Shown one piece after another: positions 45,566 through 57,124 of a DNA stretch of 64,000 bases (positions are counted from its first letter, which is position 1; each line of letters opens with the position of its first letter). Origin of the DNA: Hydrangea macrophylla (taxonomy: Eukaryota; Streptophyta; Magnoliopsida; Cornales; Hydrangeaceae). Under the pieces are notes generated by a model. The model made no database searches and was not told the origin of the DNA. It saw only the letters and a list, made by a program, of their open reading frames with translations. A program made the position numbers and the translations under genes. The stretch spans positions 117,948,458-118,012,457 of the forward strand of contig CM066994.1 of assembly GCA_033977485.1 (NCBI GenBank). The letters are read 5' to 3'.

Positions 45566-47010
45566 ATGAGTTGCAACGGGTGCAGAGTGCTTCGAAGGGG
45601 GTGCAGCGATTCGTGCGTTCTTCGACCGTGTTTAGAGTGGATCAAGGCCCCCGAGGCTCAAGGCAACGCGACGCTATTCCTCTCAAAGTTCTTCGGCCGG
45701 AGCGATCTCATGTCCTTCATTGCCGCCGTGCCGGAAAACAAGAGACCTGGTAATTAAAACTTCCTTTCTTTCTTTTTTTTTAAATTATTTGGTTTAATTA
45801 CAAAATCTAATCCTGAAGTTTGATCCCGTGACCTGTCCCAATTTAATCTTAACGGTTTTGATTGTATCAATTTCGTAAGTTTTGAGGGGCAACCAAATTT
45901 GTACAGCTTATGTACGACTTAATGAGGGCAAAAATGCTCTAAGGATCTTCGACACCGCACGGACTGAGCAGGGCTCTAGTAGTGTCTGCATAGCGTTGAC
46001 AGAAACACACGATGTTTTTTTTTTTTAACTATTGTTAAAGATTCATCGTGTGTCCTGTCAACGCTATGTAGGGTTGCCTTGGCCGAAGATCCGGACTCGA
46101 AAAAGTGATAGTTAATAAATGTATGACCTAATGAGGGAAAAAGTGAGTTAATAAATTATCATTACATGTCAAAATATTTTTGATGAATGAACAAAAATGC
46201 ACACAAAAGAGTACGTTAAAGTAAAATTAAAAATCAATCAAACACCAATTCGTCGATTTATTAAGTAGTACATTAGTTTAAAAGCACAAAAAAAAAAAAA
46301 AAAAAGAAGAAGCGTTCGTGAACATCCCTACTAACCCCTACTGAAGGGACGCCTGAATCGTAGATTTATTTAGAGTAATACTATGGTTTTCAAAATTTTC
46401 CCAAAAAGTGTTTTCATGGCAGTGGGTCCATCTTCATTAAGGGTAGAACGACCACTTCAATATCAACTAATCTGTCACATGTATTGAAAAACACTTTTTC
46501 GAAAAAAAAAATTTGAGAAACATAGCATTACTCATAATTAAGCCAACAATTTTTGCTAAATATTTAATTAATCTACAAGGAAGCTTCATAATTTGTTTGA
46601 TTCTATTCTGATTTTGTTTGCTTTTTTCCTTTGGATTTTGTCTTCCCTTTTATTAAAAAGCTCTGTTCCAATCCCTACTTTTCGAGGCCTGCGGCCGCAC
46701 GGTGAATCCAGTAAACGGCGCCGTCGGGCTTCTCTCTACCGGAAACTGGAATCTCTGCCAGGCGGCGGTGGAGACGGTGCTTGCCGGTGGAAATCTCCGG
46801 CCGGTGGTTGGCAGAATTTTGACCTCAGACTCAGATGAAGCCTCAGAGGCCTTTCGCAACCTGAAGATAGCTCCGACGATGACGTGGAATTGTATGCCGG
46901 AGAGGTATCGGAGGGGGTCTGAGTCACTTAATTCAGATGAGTCGGAGACATTGACGAGCTTTGAAATCGGAATCGATGAAGAGCCAAAGCTTTTGAACCT
47001 TTTTGTATGA
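45566..47010 (+). CDS. LBD: Class II LOB-domain protein (LBD37/38/39-like transcription factor)
   Basis: Two exons, 45566-45749 and 46661-47010, joined across a 911-bp GT-AG intron (GT at 45750, AG at 46659-46660). They give 534 nt, 177 residues plus TGA. The N-terminus [17 protein letters not shown] fits the LOB zinc-binding pattern CX2CX6CX3C. The second exon continues in phase with [20 protein letters not shown] and [16 protein letters not shown], typical of class II members. Arabidopsis LBD37/38/39 repress anthocyanin and nitrate-responsive genes; that role is inferred from the family. The intron position at the RPG/ALF site is usual. No breaks, so this is the one apparently intact host gene. 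The C-terminal third is acidic and poorly conserved. Class II assignment is firm, the exact ortholog is not. Confidence 0.93.
45989..46068. repeat. Hairpin in the LBD intron
   Basis: CATAGCGTTGACAG and following bases to 46014 pair with 46044-46068 (arms 26 and 25 nt, one indel or mismatch) around a T-rich loop of about 29 nt. It may be a MITE end pair or a hairpin precursor. Confidence 0.7.
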
Positions 47011-47292
47011 ATTTTAGTGTTTTAATTTTCCGGCGAGTATTTATAAAACTCGGTGAAATCGGCGACTGTAAAAAGAGCTGCTTTTGGGGGGATTAAGATG
47101 AGAAAGAAATAATATTTACTAGAACTAAAATTTTGAAGGAAAATAGACAGTTACACTTCACTAGATCAGTGCTTTTTTACGAGTACACTCTTGTTTCCAA
47201 ATTTTGTATCCTAAATGAACGAGAAAATATTGAATATAAATGGTCACCAACATGATATAATGTCACTAATTAATTACATTATCTTAATTAAA
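47011..47292. other. LBD 3' flanking sequence
   Basis: AT-rich with no gene. AATAATATTTAC-like sequence near 47110 could contain the polyadenylation region; no sharp signal. Confidence 0.4.
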
Positions 47293-47520
47293 TCAAGAGA
47301 AATTATTCAGTGTAACTATCACACCATGTCAGAATACTGATGTGTCATGACTTTTTAATCTCGACCATGCACATGCTACTTATTTTCAGGGGATCATGAC
47401 AAGTAGAGTGATTGTCATGATTCCATTGGGAATAGGGGCAGGTGTATGGTCTAGATTAAAAAAAAGTCACGCCACATCAATGCAGATGTGGTGTGACGAT
47501 TACACAAATAATTTCTCTTG
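47293..47520. mobile_element. MITE with CAAGAGAAATTATT ends
   Basis: TCAAGAGAAATTATT at the left and AATAATTTCTCTTGA at the right are inverted. Inner parts (TGTAACTATCACACCATGTC / GTGGTGTGACGATTACAC) also pair. AAT may flank it on both sides. Related to 22116-22296. Confidence 0.7.
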
Positions 47521-48899
47521 AATATGGCAGCTCCTTGTTTGGTTGTGGTCCCACCGACATATGTGTTGAGAAGTACATTTGGGACAAAATATTGAATATC
47601 GTGAGAATACCCCATCAATAATGGTGGGGTCACTTCAACTTCAGTCATACTATGTGTTACACTTTTACCATGTAAGTTTGGGAAGCACATCATTAATCAC
47701 ATTTTAACTTCTTTTTAGTTATATTTTCATCATGTTCTAAGATAATCAGATATCATATGTTATATACATGCCACGTAGGCACAATTATACACCCATGTGG
47801 AGCAATCACAATTATGATCGAAAAGTACTTAAGTCTTTTTTTATTATTATTTTTTATTTAACTCTTATCATCATCTCAAATAAGAGAAGTTTGTTTATAT
47901 TTTGATGTCCTATTTTAGAGTCATCTGCTCCTTGAAAAGTCAAATGCACTTTTACTTCCAAGTTCATATAACTTTCATACCTTTTTTTTTTTTTTAATAG
48001 TTGTGACTACAATTTTGAAATTCAAAAAATGATAACTCAATAGAAATTTACCAAAAATATTTCTCAAAAAAGAAACTCTTAATATAAGATAGATGATACT
48101 AATATCTATGGCCCGTTCTTTTTAACTTTTCCACTTTTTTTTTTTCTCAGGCTAATGATTTTTGTTTTCTTGTGTTGACTTCTTTTTTGCTTTAGTGGAT
48201 ATATCAAGCCTTTCAACCAATGGATACACCAAAAGTAATTATATATTGGGTTTAGCTATTAGGTAAATATTTGTTACTGCTGAATGACACTTTAAAAAAG
48301 TTATTATCAACCAGCACTCTAGAGATTTACAAAGAGCATCTCCGACTGCATATGTTATATTATATTCATGTCAAATCTGTACTTTAGCATTATTATAATT
48401 TAAAAATACTAATATATTTTAGCACATTTAGTCCAATGTTCCATCTCAAAACAAAATGTTGTTAATTTATTTGTATTGAAAAAGTTGATCTACTGCCGTG
48501 CTATGACCATAGCATAAAATTTAATATATTCATTAGAGTTGATCTTTAAGGCTTTGTTTGGTTATTTGATTTAGTGAAGGAAAAGAAAAGAAAACATAGA
48601 TGAAAATATTTTTCTTTGTTTGATTATTAAGAAGAACGATGAAGAAAATTGAAAAAAAAAAAAAAAAAAAGAATAAGTTGAGAAATAAATTATACATTTC
48701 GTATGTTATGAGTGATTTCCCTACCTCTAATCATATTACAATAATATTTTTTTTAAATTTTAATTTTTAGTATTATTTATGCATGAAAGAAAATACAAGG
48801 AAAAACATGAAAGAATTAGTTTTCCTACTTATTTTTCATTCCCTTTTCTTTTCCCTCTCTAAATCTAAAAACCAAACAAAGCTTAAGTGACAAACATTA
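47521..48899. other. Intergenic, no gene
   Basis: AT-rich sequence with poly(T)/poly(A) runs (47990, 48130, 48655). No coding, RNA or clear repeat feature recognised. Confidence 0.5.
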
Positions 48900-49497
48900 T
48901 AATAACAAGGGTAAATTATCTTTTGCTCCCTTGTGGTTAGCCTATGTGACATATAACCCCCTGCACTTTGAAATGCAACACATTGCCCCCGGACTTGTGG
49001 GCAAACTGCCATTGTTAATTTTTTAACTTTCATATGCTGAAAGACAAAAGAACCCTTAGTATTACTTATTTCTTGTAAAGAGAAAGAGAGCCCTTAGGAG
49101 TTAGGACTTAGGAGGGGTTGAATTTATGTGAATAATAGACTACCATTTCTAGCCAAAAAAAAAAAAAAATTTATTTTGATTAATGAACTCTGCCATGGAT
49201 TGTTTCTTTTTCTCCTTTCTGTTTTGTCCATTTTCCTTCTTGGCTGAGAGTAAAAACATTTGAGAATCTTAGGAATGCAAAAGTAGGAGTAATTCTTCAT
49301 GGAATTGGAAGGGTTTGATTGTTGGTACGTAGAGATTTTCTGAAGGATAATGCTATGTGGAAGGGTTTGATTGTTGGTAGAAAAAGGGTCAGTCAATTTT
49401 CTAACCTCTCTCTCTACCCCTCTATTCTTCACTCTCTCTCTTTCTCTCTCGTCAATTTCTCTCCCTAAACCTATGCAAATGGTTCACCCAATTTCAA

Positions 49498-49533
<36 letters not shown>

Positions 49534-49556
49534 TCCAAGAGCCAGTTGTCCCTCCG

Positions 49557-49728
49557 GCGAACAGCACTCTAGATTCATATGTTGATAACTTAATCAACAT
49601 ACTCGATGTCCTAAATGTATCAGTGCGCTTGTGTGGTCCACTCTGTCTCCACAATGATTGGAATTTTGGCTTCCATTCGTCGACCCGAGCTTTTCTCCAA
49701 ACTCATCCTCATCGATGCCTCCCCTTGG
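49557..49728 (+). pseudogene. Captured D14-type alpha/beta-hydrolase fragment
   Basis: Frame 1 reads [19 protein letters not shown], then after a frameshift near 49621 reads [20 protein letters not shown] and KLILIDASP. This is the part of DWARF14, the strigolactone receptor, that surrounds the nucleophile Ser (GHSVS in the family; here Val replaces Gly). D14 fits better than KAI2 because of MIG.(I/L)[15 protein letters not shown]. Only about 57 codons are present and the frame is broken, so no function is expected. It lies within the Pack-MULE-like element. Confidence 0.8.
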
Positions 49729-49743
49729 TAGGTGTATATATAT

Positions 49744-49891
49744 ACGGTCAGGTGCTAGAGTGAACAGGATAGAGTGAACATATCCGGTGAATATTTTTTT
49801 TTTTGCCAGAAAAAATCCGCGGGCTGTCCCGCAAAGAAAAATATTCATTCGGTATGTTCACTCTATCCTGTTCATTCTAGAGCCTGACCGT
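49744..49891. mobile_element. MITE (148 bp) nested in the Pack-MULE-like element
   Basis: ACGGTCAGGTGCTAGAGTGA and TCATTCTAGAGCCTGACCGT are inverted. Flanked on both sides by TATATA sequence, consistent with a TA target. A short hairpin core lies at 49800-49840. Confidence 0.8.
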
Positions 49892-50070
49892 ATATATATA
49901 TATAAATATATATGAATGTATGTATGGCAATTTTATGGGTGGAAGGTTAATTTCTGCTCCTTTACAGATCGTGGTATGTGACCATGACAAATCTGGAATT
50001 GGTTTTTCTTGATGAATGATGCTAACTGCTAAAACAACAACCCATTCATTTTATGTGTGTATTTGACCAA

Positions 50071-50107
<37 letters not shown>

Positions 50108-50394
50108 CAGATCGGGAAGAACGTGATGAAGACAAGGACATGGCTAGATTGCTCAGTTTTTTGTTTTGTTTGTAGCCTTTGTGGCCCATCATATCAAGTG
50201 AACAAAGTCAAGGGTATTCTGGTCATTAAATCACAATAGCCATTAAATTTCTCCACAAGCCGTTATTCTTGACGGAATAACTAACACTGGCAGTTAGCCC
50301 ATAAGTCCAGGGAGGCAATGTGTTACATTTTAAAATACAGGGAGTTATGTGTCACAGAGACTAATGGGTAAATAATAATTTACCCTAGTAAGAA

Positions 50395-51926
50395 ACTAAC
50401 ACTTTGTACTACCCATAGGTACTTCCAACTTGCAAGTAAATGTACGTTTGCTAACCCCAAAATTGATTATTATTTGTCCATTCTTCTCTTTTATTGGCTA
50501 ATATAGTGGGACTCTATATTTTATACCATTAATTAATTCTCATTTAATACTAGATTTCACTGCAGTAACCAAAGTAACCAATGAAAAATGAGGGTGAATA
50601 AATTTTGAAGTGAATGCACTATATAAATCCTTATAAATCATACTAGTATTTTCCAATTTTTTATGCAACGCTTTAATATTTTTCTTTAGTGACGTCTTTT
50701 TTCACGGTTGTATGTTTATGCAACTATTAGACCACGTGGCCATAGGTATCTTTTCTCTGCAACTTTTGACTCATTTCCTGCTGATTCCATTAAAAAAACA
50801 AACGCTGAAACAAATTTGAATTGGACGACCTGAGAAAATTCTCCTGGCAAAATCAATACCGCTTTAAATCGATTTAGTTTCCGAAAAAAAAATAAAAAAA
50901 AAATGTTATCTTTTTCGATTTCACACAACTCCATATCCAAGTCTCCAATACTATGTTCATCAACGATAACACTTCAATGTATTACCTTAGATACTTTTCC
51001 TTAACTTTTAAAATGTTATTGGACTGTATATATTAGGGGTGTTCGGTCGGTTTCGGTGGGGCAAAGGCAAAAATTTCCCCGAACCGAAATGGTTGGGTGT
51101 CGAGGACGGGGACCGAAACTGATCAACAGTCAGTTGGTGCTTTCGGTTTCGATTTTCACGGTTTGGGTAGGGGTACGGGTTTTTTTTAATAGCCCTAATA
51201 TACATTTCATATAAACACACTTGTACACATATGTCGATAATATTTAAAAGCTGTAAGAAAAACAACTAAAAAAATACACCTAAGTCTTTCACAGAACGCA
51301 ACTTTAGTACCTTTGAACTTGTTATTCTCATAATCTTAAGACCATCTTCAACCCTATGCTATTTGCTATGCCAATTTTATATTATAGCATGAAAAGTAAA
51401 AATAGTTGCTCCAACCACATGTTATTTGCCATGCCAAAATTTGGCAGGACAATATTTCGTGCAAAATTTGGCATGACAAATGGCATATGCCAATTCTACC
51501 AACGGCTGTGATCGTTTTCTTGTTTGAAAACCAATGGCTGGAATCATTTGGAATTTGACAAATGACATATGCCAAAAATGCTTTTGGAAGATAAATGGTG
51601 GTTGAGAGTAGTAGTTCGAAATTATAGCATTTGAAATGGCATGTAGTATTGGAGCAGAAATGTAAAAATATAGCATTTGACACTATAATAATGCCAAAAA
51701 ATAGAATTGACATGCTAAAATAGCATGGTCGATGCTAAAATACCACGGACTTTACTTTAGTAGACCAACTCTATTACTTATATTGGTCGATGCTTTGAAT
51801 TCTCAAGTAGATAAACATCATGCATAGTAGATCATTTACGACTATAAAACAAGGCTAATGCTAATGTTAAAGAGCAATTACTAATGTCAAAGCAAAAAGT
51901 ATTATTAAAAGTTTTATCGACATTTT
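50395..51926. other. Intergenic with small elements
   Basis: No gene. About 51031-51192 has TTAGGGGTGTTCGG at the left, CCGAAACC/GGTTTCGG motifs within, and AATAGCCCTAA at the right, typical of an hAT MITE, though the TSD is unclear. About 51310-51730 repeats GCATGACAAATGGCATATGCCAA-type pieces in both directions, possibly another foldback element. Confidence 0.4.
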
Positions 51927-52089
51927 GGAAATGCTAATGTCAAAGCAGCAATTGCCAATGACAGAGCAAAATTTGTCGCTAAACGTTTTGGTGTCGCTAA
52001 AACTTTTAGCGACAATATTTATCACTAAAACTTTTAGCGACAAATTTTGCTCTGACACTGACAATTAATACTTTGACATTAGCATTTCC
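51927..52089. repeat. Foldback element
   Basis: GGAAATGCTAATGTCAAAG pairs with CTTTGACATTAGCATTTCC, with internal CAAAATTTGTCGCTAAA / TTTAGCGACAAATTTTG pairs. A 163-bp inverted repeat; family unknown. Confidence 0.75.
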
Positions 52090-52196
52090 AAAAACAATTA
52101 TAGAAGAATTACACAATACATATTATTATTTGCTTTGGTTGAATGCTAGCCTTCTATACATTTACATGTATATGGATATCTATAGTGAAAATTCTC

Positions 52197-52316
52197 CAAA
52201 GAGGGCACCCTCTCTTTATTGAAGAGAGAGTCTCTGTTTTGACGATCTATTTAAAAGCTGGGTCTGATAGTCAAAACAAAGGTTCTCTCTTTAATAAAGA
52301 AAGGAAGCCCTCTCTG
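52197..52316. repeat. Foldback element
   Basis: Arms about 52198-52243 and 52270-52316 pair (GTTTTGAC / GTCAAAAC, CTCTCTTTATT / AATAAAGAAAGG). Loop about 26 nt. No TSD identified. Confidence 0.6.
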
Positions 52317-52800
52317 AAACCTGACCATCTATGTATATATCTTTTTAATTGTAAATGTATATGCAATGTCACTACCAGAATATGTGATACAACTTGATAA
52401 ACATGTTTACAAAGAATAGCATTATAATATCAGAGAAAAGGTGCGGTACATGTCAGCAAACAACCCATAATTTTTTCCCCTCCATAGGCAGTGACATCCA
52501 CATCACCATATTTTCACTTTAATAAAGCTAAACAATTGTTTTAGCCAAAAAAAACAAAAAGCTAAACATTTGAAAATGACATACCATATCAGTGTAGCTT
52601 CGTCTCGCCGCATCTGCTGTGGACCCCACCCATCCGTCTCATATATTTTCATGTTTACACACACAACTACCACCACCACTTGAGGAATCTGCAAAGACTT
52701 TGCAATGCCTTCTTATTCTATAATATATACACCATTTTGAGAAAAGATTTTATATTTAATGTTTCAAGATATGATATCGATAATGCACTCAAAAAGTTTT
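52317..52800. other. Intergenic, no gene
   Basis: AT-rich; nothing recognised. Confidence 0.4.
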
Positions 52801-52960
52801 TGAAAAGGAATAATCTTTTTATTCATTTTCACTGTATAGATATGTTTACAATGATAGACAAGAAAGAAAAGAAAATAAAGGAGAATTAAAAGAGAATAAA
52901 ACCTGACTTATATGGTCAATATGACCTCATAAAGAAAGGATAAAATTCTTAAAAACTTCT
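52801..52960 (-). repeat. 3' LTR of the copia element
   Basis: About 160 bp, aligned to 58605-58777 at roughly 85 percent by eye. Boundaries are approximate because canonical TG...CA ends are not clear. Confidence 0.6.
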
Positions 52961-53000
52961 TCGATGAGCCCTAATTTGTGAAGAGATGACTAAAGGATCC

Positions 53001-53618
53001 CTAGCTCGCATTCTTGACATCAAATTGATGAAGGGGCCAAGAGTAAGATGCAGCAAGCGATACAAGAAGGCGAACAGTGGTTAGCTTAGCCACAGGAGCA
53101 AATGTAGTACCAAAATCCTTACCCTGCGTAAAACCCTTAGTAATCAGTCGGGCTTTATACCAATCAATAGAACCATCCGTCAAATATTTAACATTGAAGA
53201 CCCACTTACACCCAACACTGCGCTCACCATTTGGGAGAGCCACAAGATCCCACGTTTGATTGGCTTGAAGAGCACTCACTTCTGCTTCTATAGCAGCCAC
53301 CCATTTAAAGAGCCTCATAAATAGAACGAGAAATAGGAACTGAATCAACTGCACTAACAAATGATGAAAAAGCATTCGACAGCCCTTGATATGAAACATA
53401 CTTGGAAATGGGATGGCTAGTACTCTATGCAATAAGAAAACGGGATGGAAAACAGTATCAGGATGAAGAGTATAAGCTAAAGGAGGAGAGATGATACCTG
53501 ATTCCGGAGAAAAAGCTGGCAGGGGGACAGGAGTGTGCTGGCACCGAGAATAATCCTGCAAGGGAGCATGAGAAACAAGTGGCAGCAACTCAAAGACATG
53601 AACAGTAATGTCCTCCAC
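53001..53618 (-). pseudogene. Copia reverse transcriptase, N-terminal part
   Basis: Contains EVSALQANQTWDLVALPNGE, GCKWVFNVKY, ARLITKGFTQ and TVRLLVSLAAS, ending HQFDVKNAS. This is the beginning of the RVT_2 domain; sequence then breaks off before the catalytic YVDD region, so it cannot be active. Upstream residues are a variable linker. Confidence 0.9.
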
Positions 53619-53711
53619 AACAGGGTCTACAGAAGCAGATGGTGACGAAGCTGGATAAAAGGGACAGTTTCGAGAAACGTAACATCCAAAGAGTTATAGA
53701 AATGATGTGTT

Positions 53712-54535
53712 CTAACAACGATACCCTTTTGACATAGATGAGTACCCTAGGAAAACACAACGAACAACCTTATTATCCAGTTTGGTGCGAGTAGGACTTT
53801 TATGTTGGACAAAGCAAGTACAGCCGAAAACACATTGCACAATGGGAAAAAGAGTACTACCAGGCTTAAGGACATGAAAGGGTGATTTCCCGAGAAGGAC
53901 ACGACTTAGGGTACTATTTATTAGATACGTGGCAGTGAGAACAGCCATATCCCAAAAATATTTAGGAACACCGATACCACACAAAAGACATCGAACCACA
54001 GACATGATATGACGGTTCTTTCGTTCTCCACACCATTCTGTTCAGGAGTATATGTAAATTGTTGGAGGATCCCATTCTTGTTATGAGTAGCCCTAAACTC
54101 ATCAATAATATAATCTCGTCCATTATCAGACCGAATGTTACGCACAACAGTTTGAATTGGGTTTTAATCATCTATGAAAAATTTCTACGGCAAGAAAAAA
54201 CCTTAGATTTTTTCTTCAGAAGTTAAACCCGAGTACAACAGGTGTAATCATCAATAAATGTGACAGGGCCATGGTAGGTGAAGGGCTCCAAACATTGAAT
54301 GAATAAGGTCGAAAGCACAAGGTGCTCGGTGCATGCGAGGAATATAAGTGGTGCATGCATGTTTTGACAATTCACAAACCACACATTTAAAATGAAAGTC
54401 TTTGCAAGCTTTATTTAATGGAGGAAACAACCAACATAAATACTGAAAATTTATATGTCCTAAACGGGCATGTGTCATGACCCATCCCACTACGCGTGAA
54501 ATAGGACACGTGGCACGCCACCAAGGCTCTTCCAT
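53712..54535 (-). pseudogene. Copia integrase, broken
   Basis: Begins HARLGHINFQYL (GAG-pre-integrase) and continues with CVVCELSKHA, then IRSDNGRDYI and YTPEQNGVENER of the catalytic core, then GIGVPKYFWDMAVLTATYLI and KVVRCVFLGYS. Frames shift at least twice (near 54000 and 54200). The first codons of this domain are on the other side of the inserted LTR. Confidence 0.88.
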
Positions 54536-56570
54536 TCATTTAATAACTATACGCAGCGGAAAATAATTTTAAAACAACCTTGAGTATTTAAAACATTAGG
54601 AAACATTACCCTCTGAGTTATAAAATCCGTATAAAATTCAAAACGTAATTATATTTTGAATCGGATGAGCTTATGTTAAAAGGGGTCCCAAAGGTACCCT
54701 AAGAACTAACAAAAACATTTAAATTATTTCCGAAAGGAATATAAAAAGATTCCTTGCAGGGGTTATTTAGATCGGTCGAACGATCCCCTTCGTTCGACCG
54801 GTCGAATGACCCTTTAGCAGAATCCTGCCCAAAGCTACATAATTTTGCTAAGGATCAAACAACCTTCACTCCTATCATTCCACCAAACATGTTTACATTA
54901 TTTTAAACTTCACAATCCATGTTAAACTTTCAAGAACATCGTTAAGACATGGTAATCTACGAAAAGTTATAATAACAGAACAAGCTAAGGCTTGTTTGGA
55001 TTAAAACATAAAAGTTCTATTACATTTCTCCAAAATCCAAAATTGACACGTTAAGCATTCAAAACACGAATCCCAACATAACCAAAAAGAGTTTTATAAC
55101 ATATTACAACCTTCTAAGCCATTCCAAATCTTCCAAGTTGAAATAGTTCTAACTCCTCAAAACTGCATTTTACATCATTTGGAATTGAAAACAAAAATAT
55201 ATACAAGAGAAGGATCCCCGTTGCTCCCGCGGTCTCACTCCTCACGCTTCTTCTTTCCTTTCTTTTGTTCACCTGCAGTGGAGTAAATCTCCACTGCTCA
55301 GCTATATGCTGAGTGTACAATTCTAAACATATGCTTATATAACAATTCATGATTTAACATATCAAAGCACATCAAAATTGTCTCTAGGGAGAGTAGTGCG
55401 TGTTCATCCGGTAATGAAACAATGGAATTGATGCCGTAGAGGGCCTTCTCCATTCATCCAGTGCCCTGACTGAGCTTTCTCCCAAACCATGCACAGTAGC
55501 TGTCGCTACTATAATCCTCTAACATCGAGGAGCTTGCCCCCCGGATGAATTTGCACCAAACCCCCTTTCAACCCACATAGCCACATAGCATGCTCATATA
55601 ATCATATATACGTGCTTTTATCGCAGTTTTACGTGCATATTTAACTGGTCTAATTAATACATGAATTTCGCCCGAATCCAAAATATCAAACTCGATATTC
55701 AAAACATGTAAATTCCATATAATTCATAGGTATAGAATTCATACATCGTGTGATTTTTCTATAATTTTGAAGGATGAACTAAGGGACTAATTAAACATCG
55801 GATCTCAAATTTCAAGCAACTCCTACAAGTTTACACGCGTTTTCCCCAAAATTCCAACATTAAGATTTATACAAAAACTTAACCAAACGAGTCTTAAGAG
55901 ATATCAAAATGAAGCTCTTACCTCGAGGAGCTTGAATATAAAATTTGAAAGAAAATAAATTGGCAAAAGTCCGTCAATTTGCGCCTTAAAGCTCTAAGCA
56001 ACTTACCTCTTGAATTTAAATTTTTAGGAAAGTTGTAAATGAAAATATCCACTATATATAGGCACGAGTTCTGGAATTTACGATTACCTCCCCGCTAGTT
56101 CTCAAATCTTCTAATTATCATACGAAACGTTGCACACGACCATTTATCTCTTCACAAGTGAAAACTATAAATTACAAAACTTTTCGACAAAGTTTCGTTT
56201 GTCGCTGCAATTACGTTCCGAAAACTAGTTTGGTGGAATTTCTAGATAACCTATCTTTTATGTAACGTATTACCTACGTTGTTATCACTATGTTATTGGA
56301 AATAGTCTCTAACCAGATCGACACTACCAAAAATTATACTACACTGGTATAATTACTATTCATGAAAACAGGTAAAGTCAAATAATATTTAAAATCATAT
56401 AAATGTCATATATTCGTGTCAACCCCTTATTGATTATCAAATCTCTGTGTCCTTGATTGACACTTACCATTGACCCACGACAATCCCATCTCAATTATTA
56501 ATAAACATTAATAATTCGCACAACTCAAAATGCATTTCAAAAATGATGATTTTCCGAGACGGGCGTGACA
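54473..56570 (-). mobile_element. Solo LTR, Tekay-like (2098 bp)
   Basis: TGTCATGACCC start and CGGGCGTGACA end, perfect TSD GCATG at 54468-54472 and 56571-56575. The minus strand ends CTTGGTGGCGTGCCACGTGTCC...TGACA; the young Tekay LTR has the same box near its end, so orientation is minus. No internal sequence or second LTR, so unequal recombination left a solo LTR. A TTCGACCGGTCGAA palindrome lies at 54793-54806. Confidence 0.93.
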
Positions 56571-56575
56571 GCATG

Positions 56576-57018
56576 CCACAAATTTAAAGTCTTAAGAGAA
56601 AAAAACATAATTAATTGAATCTGGTAGAACTAAGTTATTGGAAACGAGAGAGGCAATAGCTTGCAAGCCGGGGACACTTTGGGAGGCTGAGGATCACCAA
56701 AGTAGTAGAGACCATCACGCTCATGACCCCTGCCTTTGAAGTCAAGTCTTGCAAATAACAACAACTGGGTAAAAACACAACTACACAATTATGATCTTTG
56801 GCTAAACGATTTACAGACGGAATATTGTAGGCAAAATTAGGGATAAAATAAATTGACAAAAGAGTGATGTCTGAAGATAAATATGCACCACCTTGGCTAC
56901 GAACAGGAACAAAGGATCCATTAGCAATACGAACCGACTGGTCAATAGAAGTAAACGAGGAAGTAAAAGAAGAAAGCTCACCAATCATATGATTATTAGC
57001 GCCAGAATCCAGAATCAA
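56576..57018 (-). pseudogene. Copia protease region
   Basis: Starts ILDSGANNHMIGELSSF (DSG aspartic protease motif) and runs through PNFAYNIPSVNRLAKDHNC, a typical linker to the GAG-pre-integrase. The protein leads directly into LWHARLGH, which is split by the inserted LTR. Confidence 0.85.
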
Positions 57019-57124
57019 GTAAGATGGACAGACTTACCATCGAGAGCAGTCAGAGTACCCATAACAATAGTAGTAGTAGAGAATCGGAAGCAATCAAGGA
57101 GAATGTACTAAGGCCCAAATGTGA

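Larger units (their letters stand above)
48909..50385. mobile_element. Pack-MULE-like element (1477 bp, long TIRs)
   Basis: GGGTAAATTAT at the left and ATAATTTACCC at the right begin imperfect inverted repeats of about 110 bp. They share motifs for ACACATTGCC, GGACTT.TGGGC and AACTGCCA. TAATAACAA (48900-48908) and TAGTAAGAA (50386-50394) look like a degenerate 9-bp TSD. Inside are CT microsatellites (49495-49530, 50075-50108), a D14-like fragment and a nested MITE. No transposase. Long TIRs, 9-bp TSD and captured gene sequence fit Pack-MULE. Confidence 0.75.
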
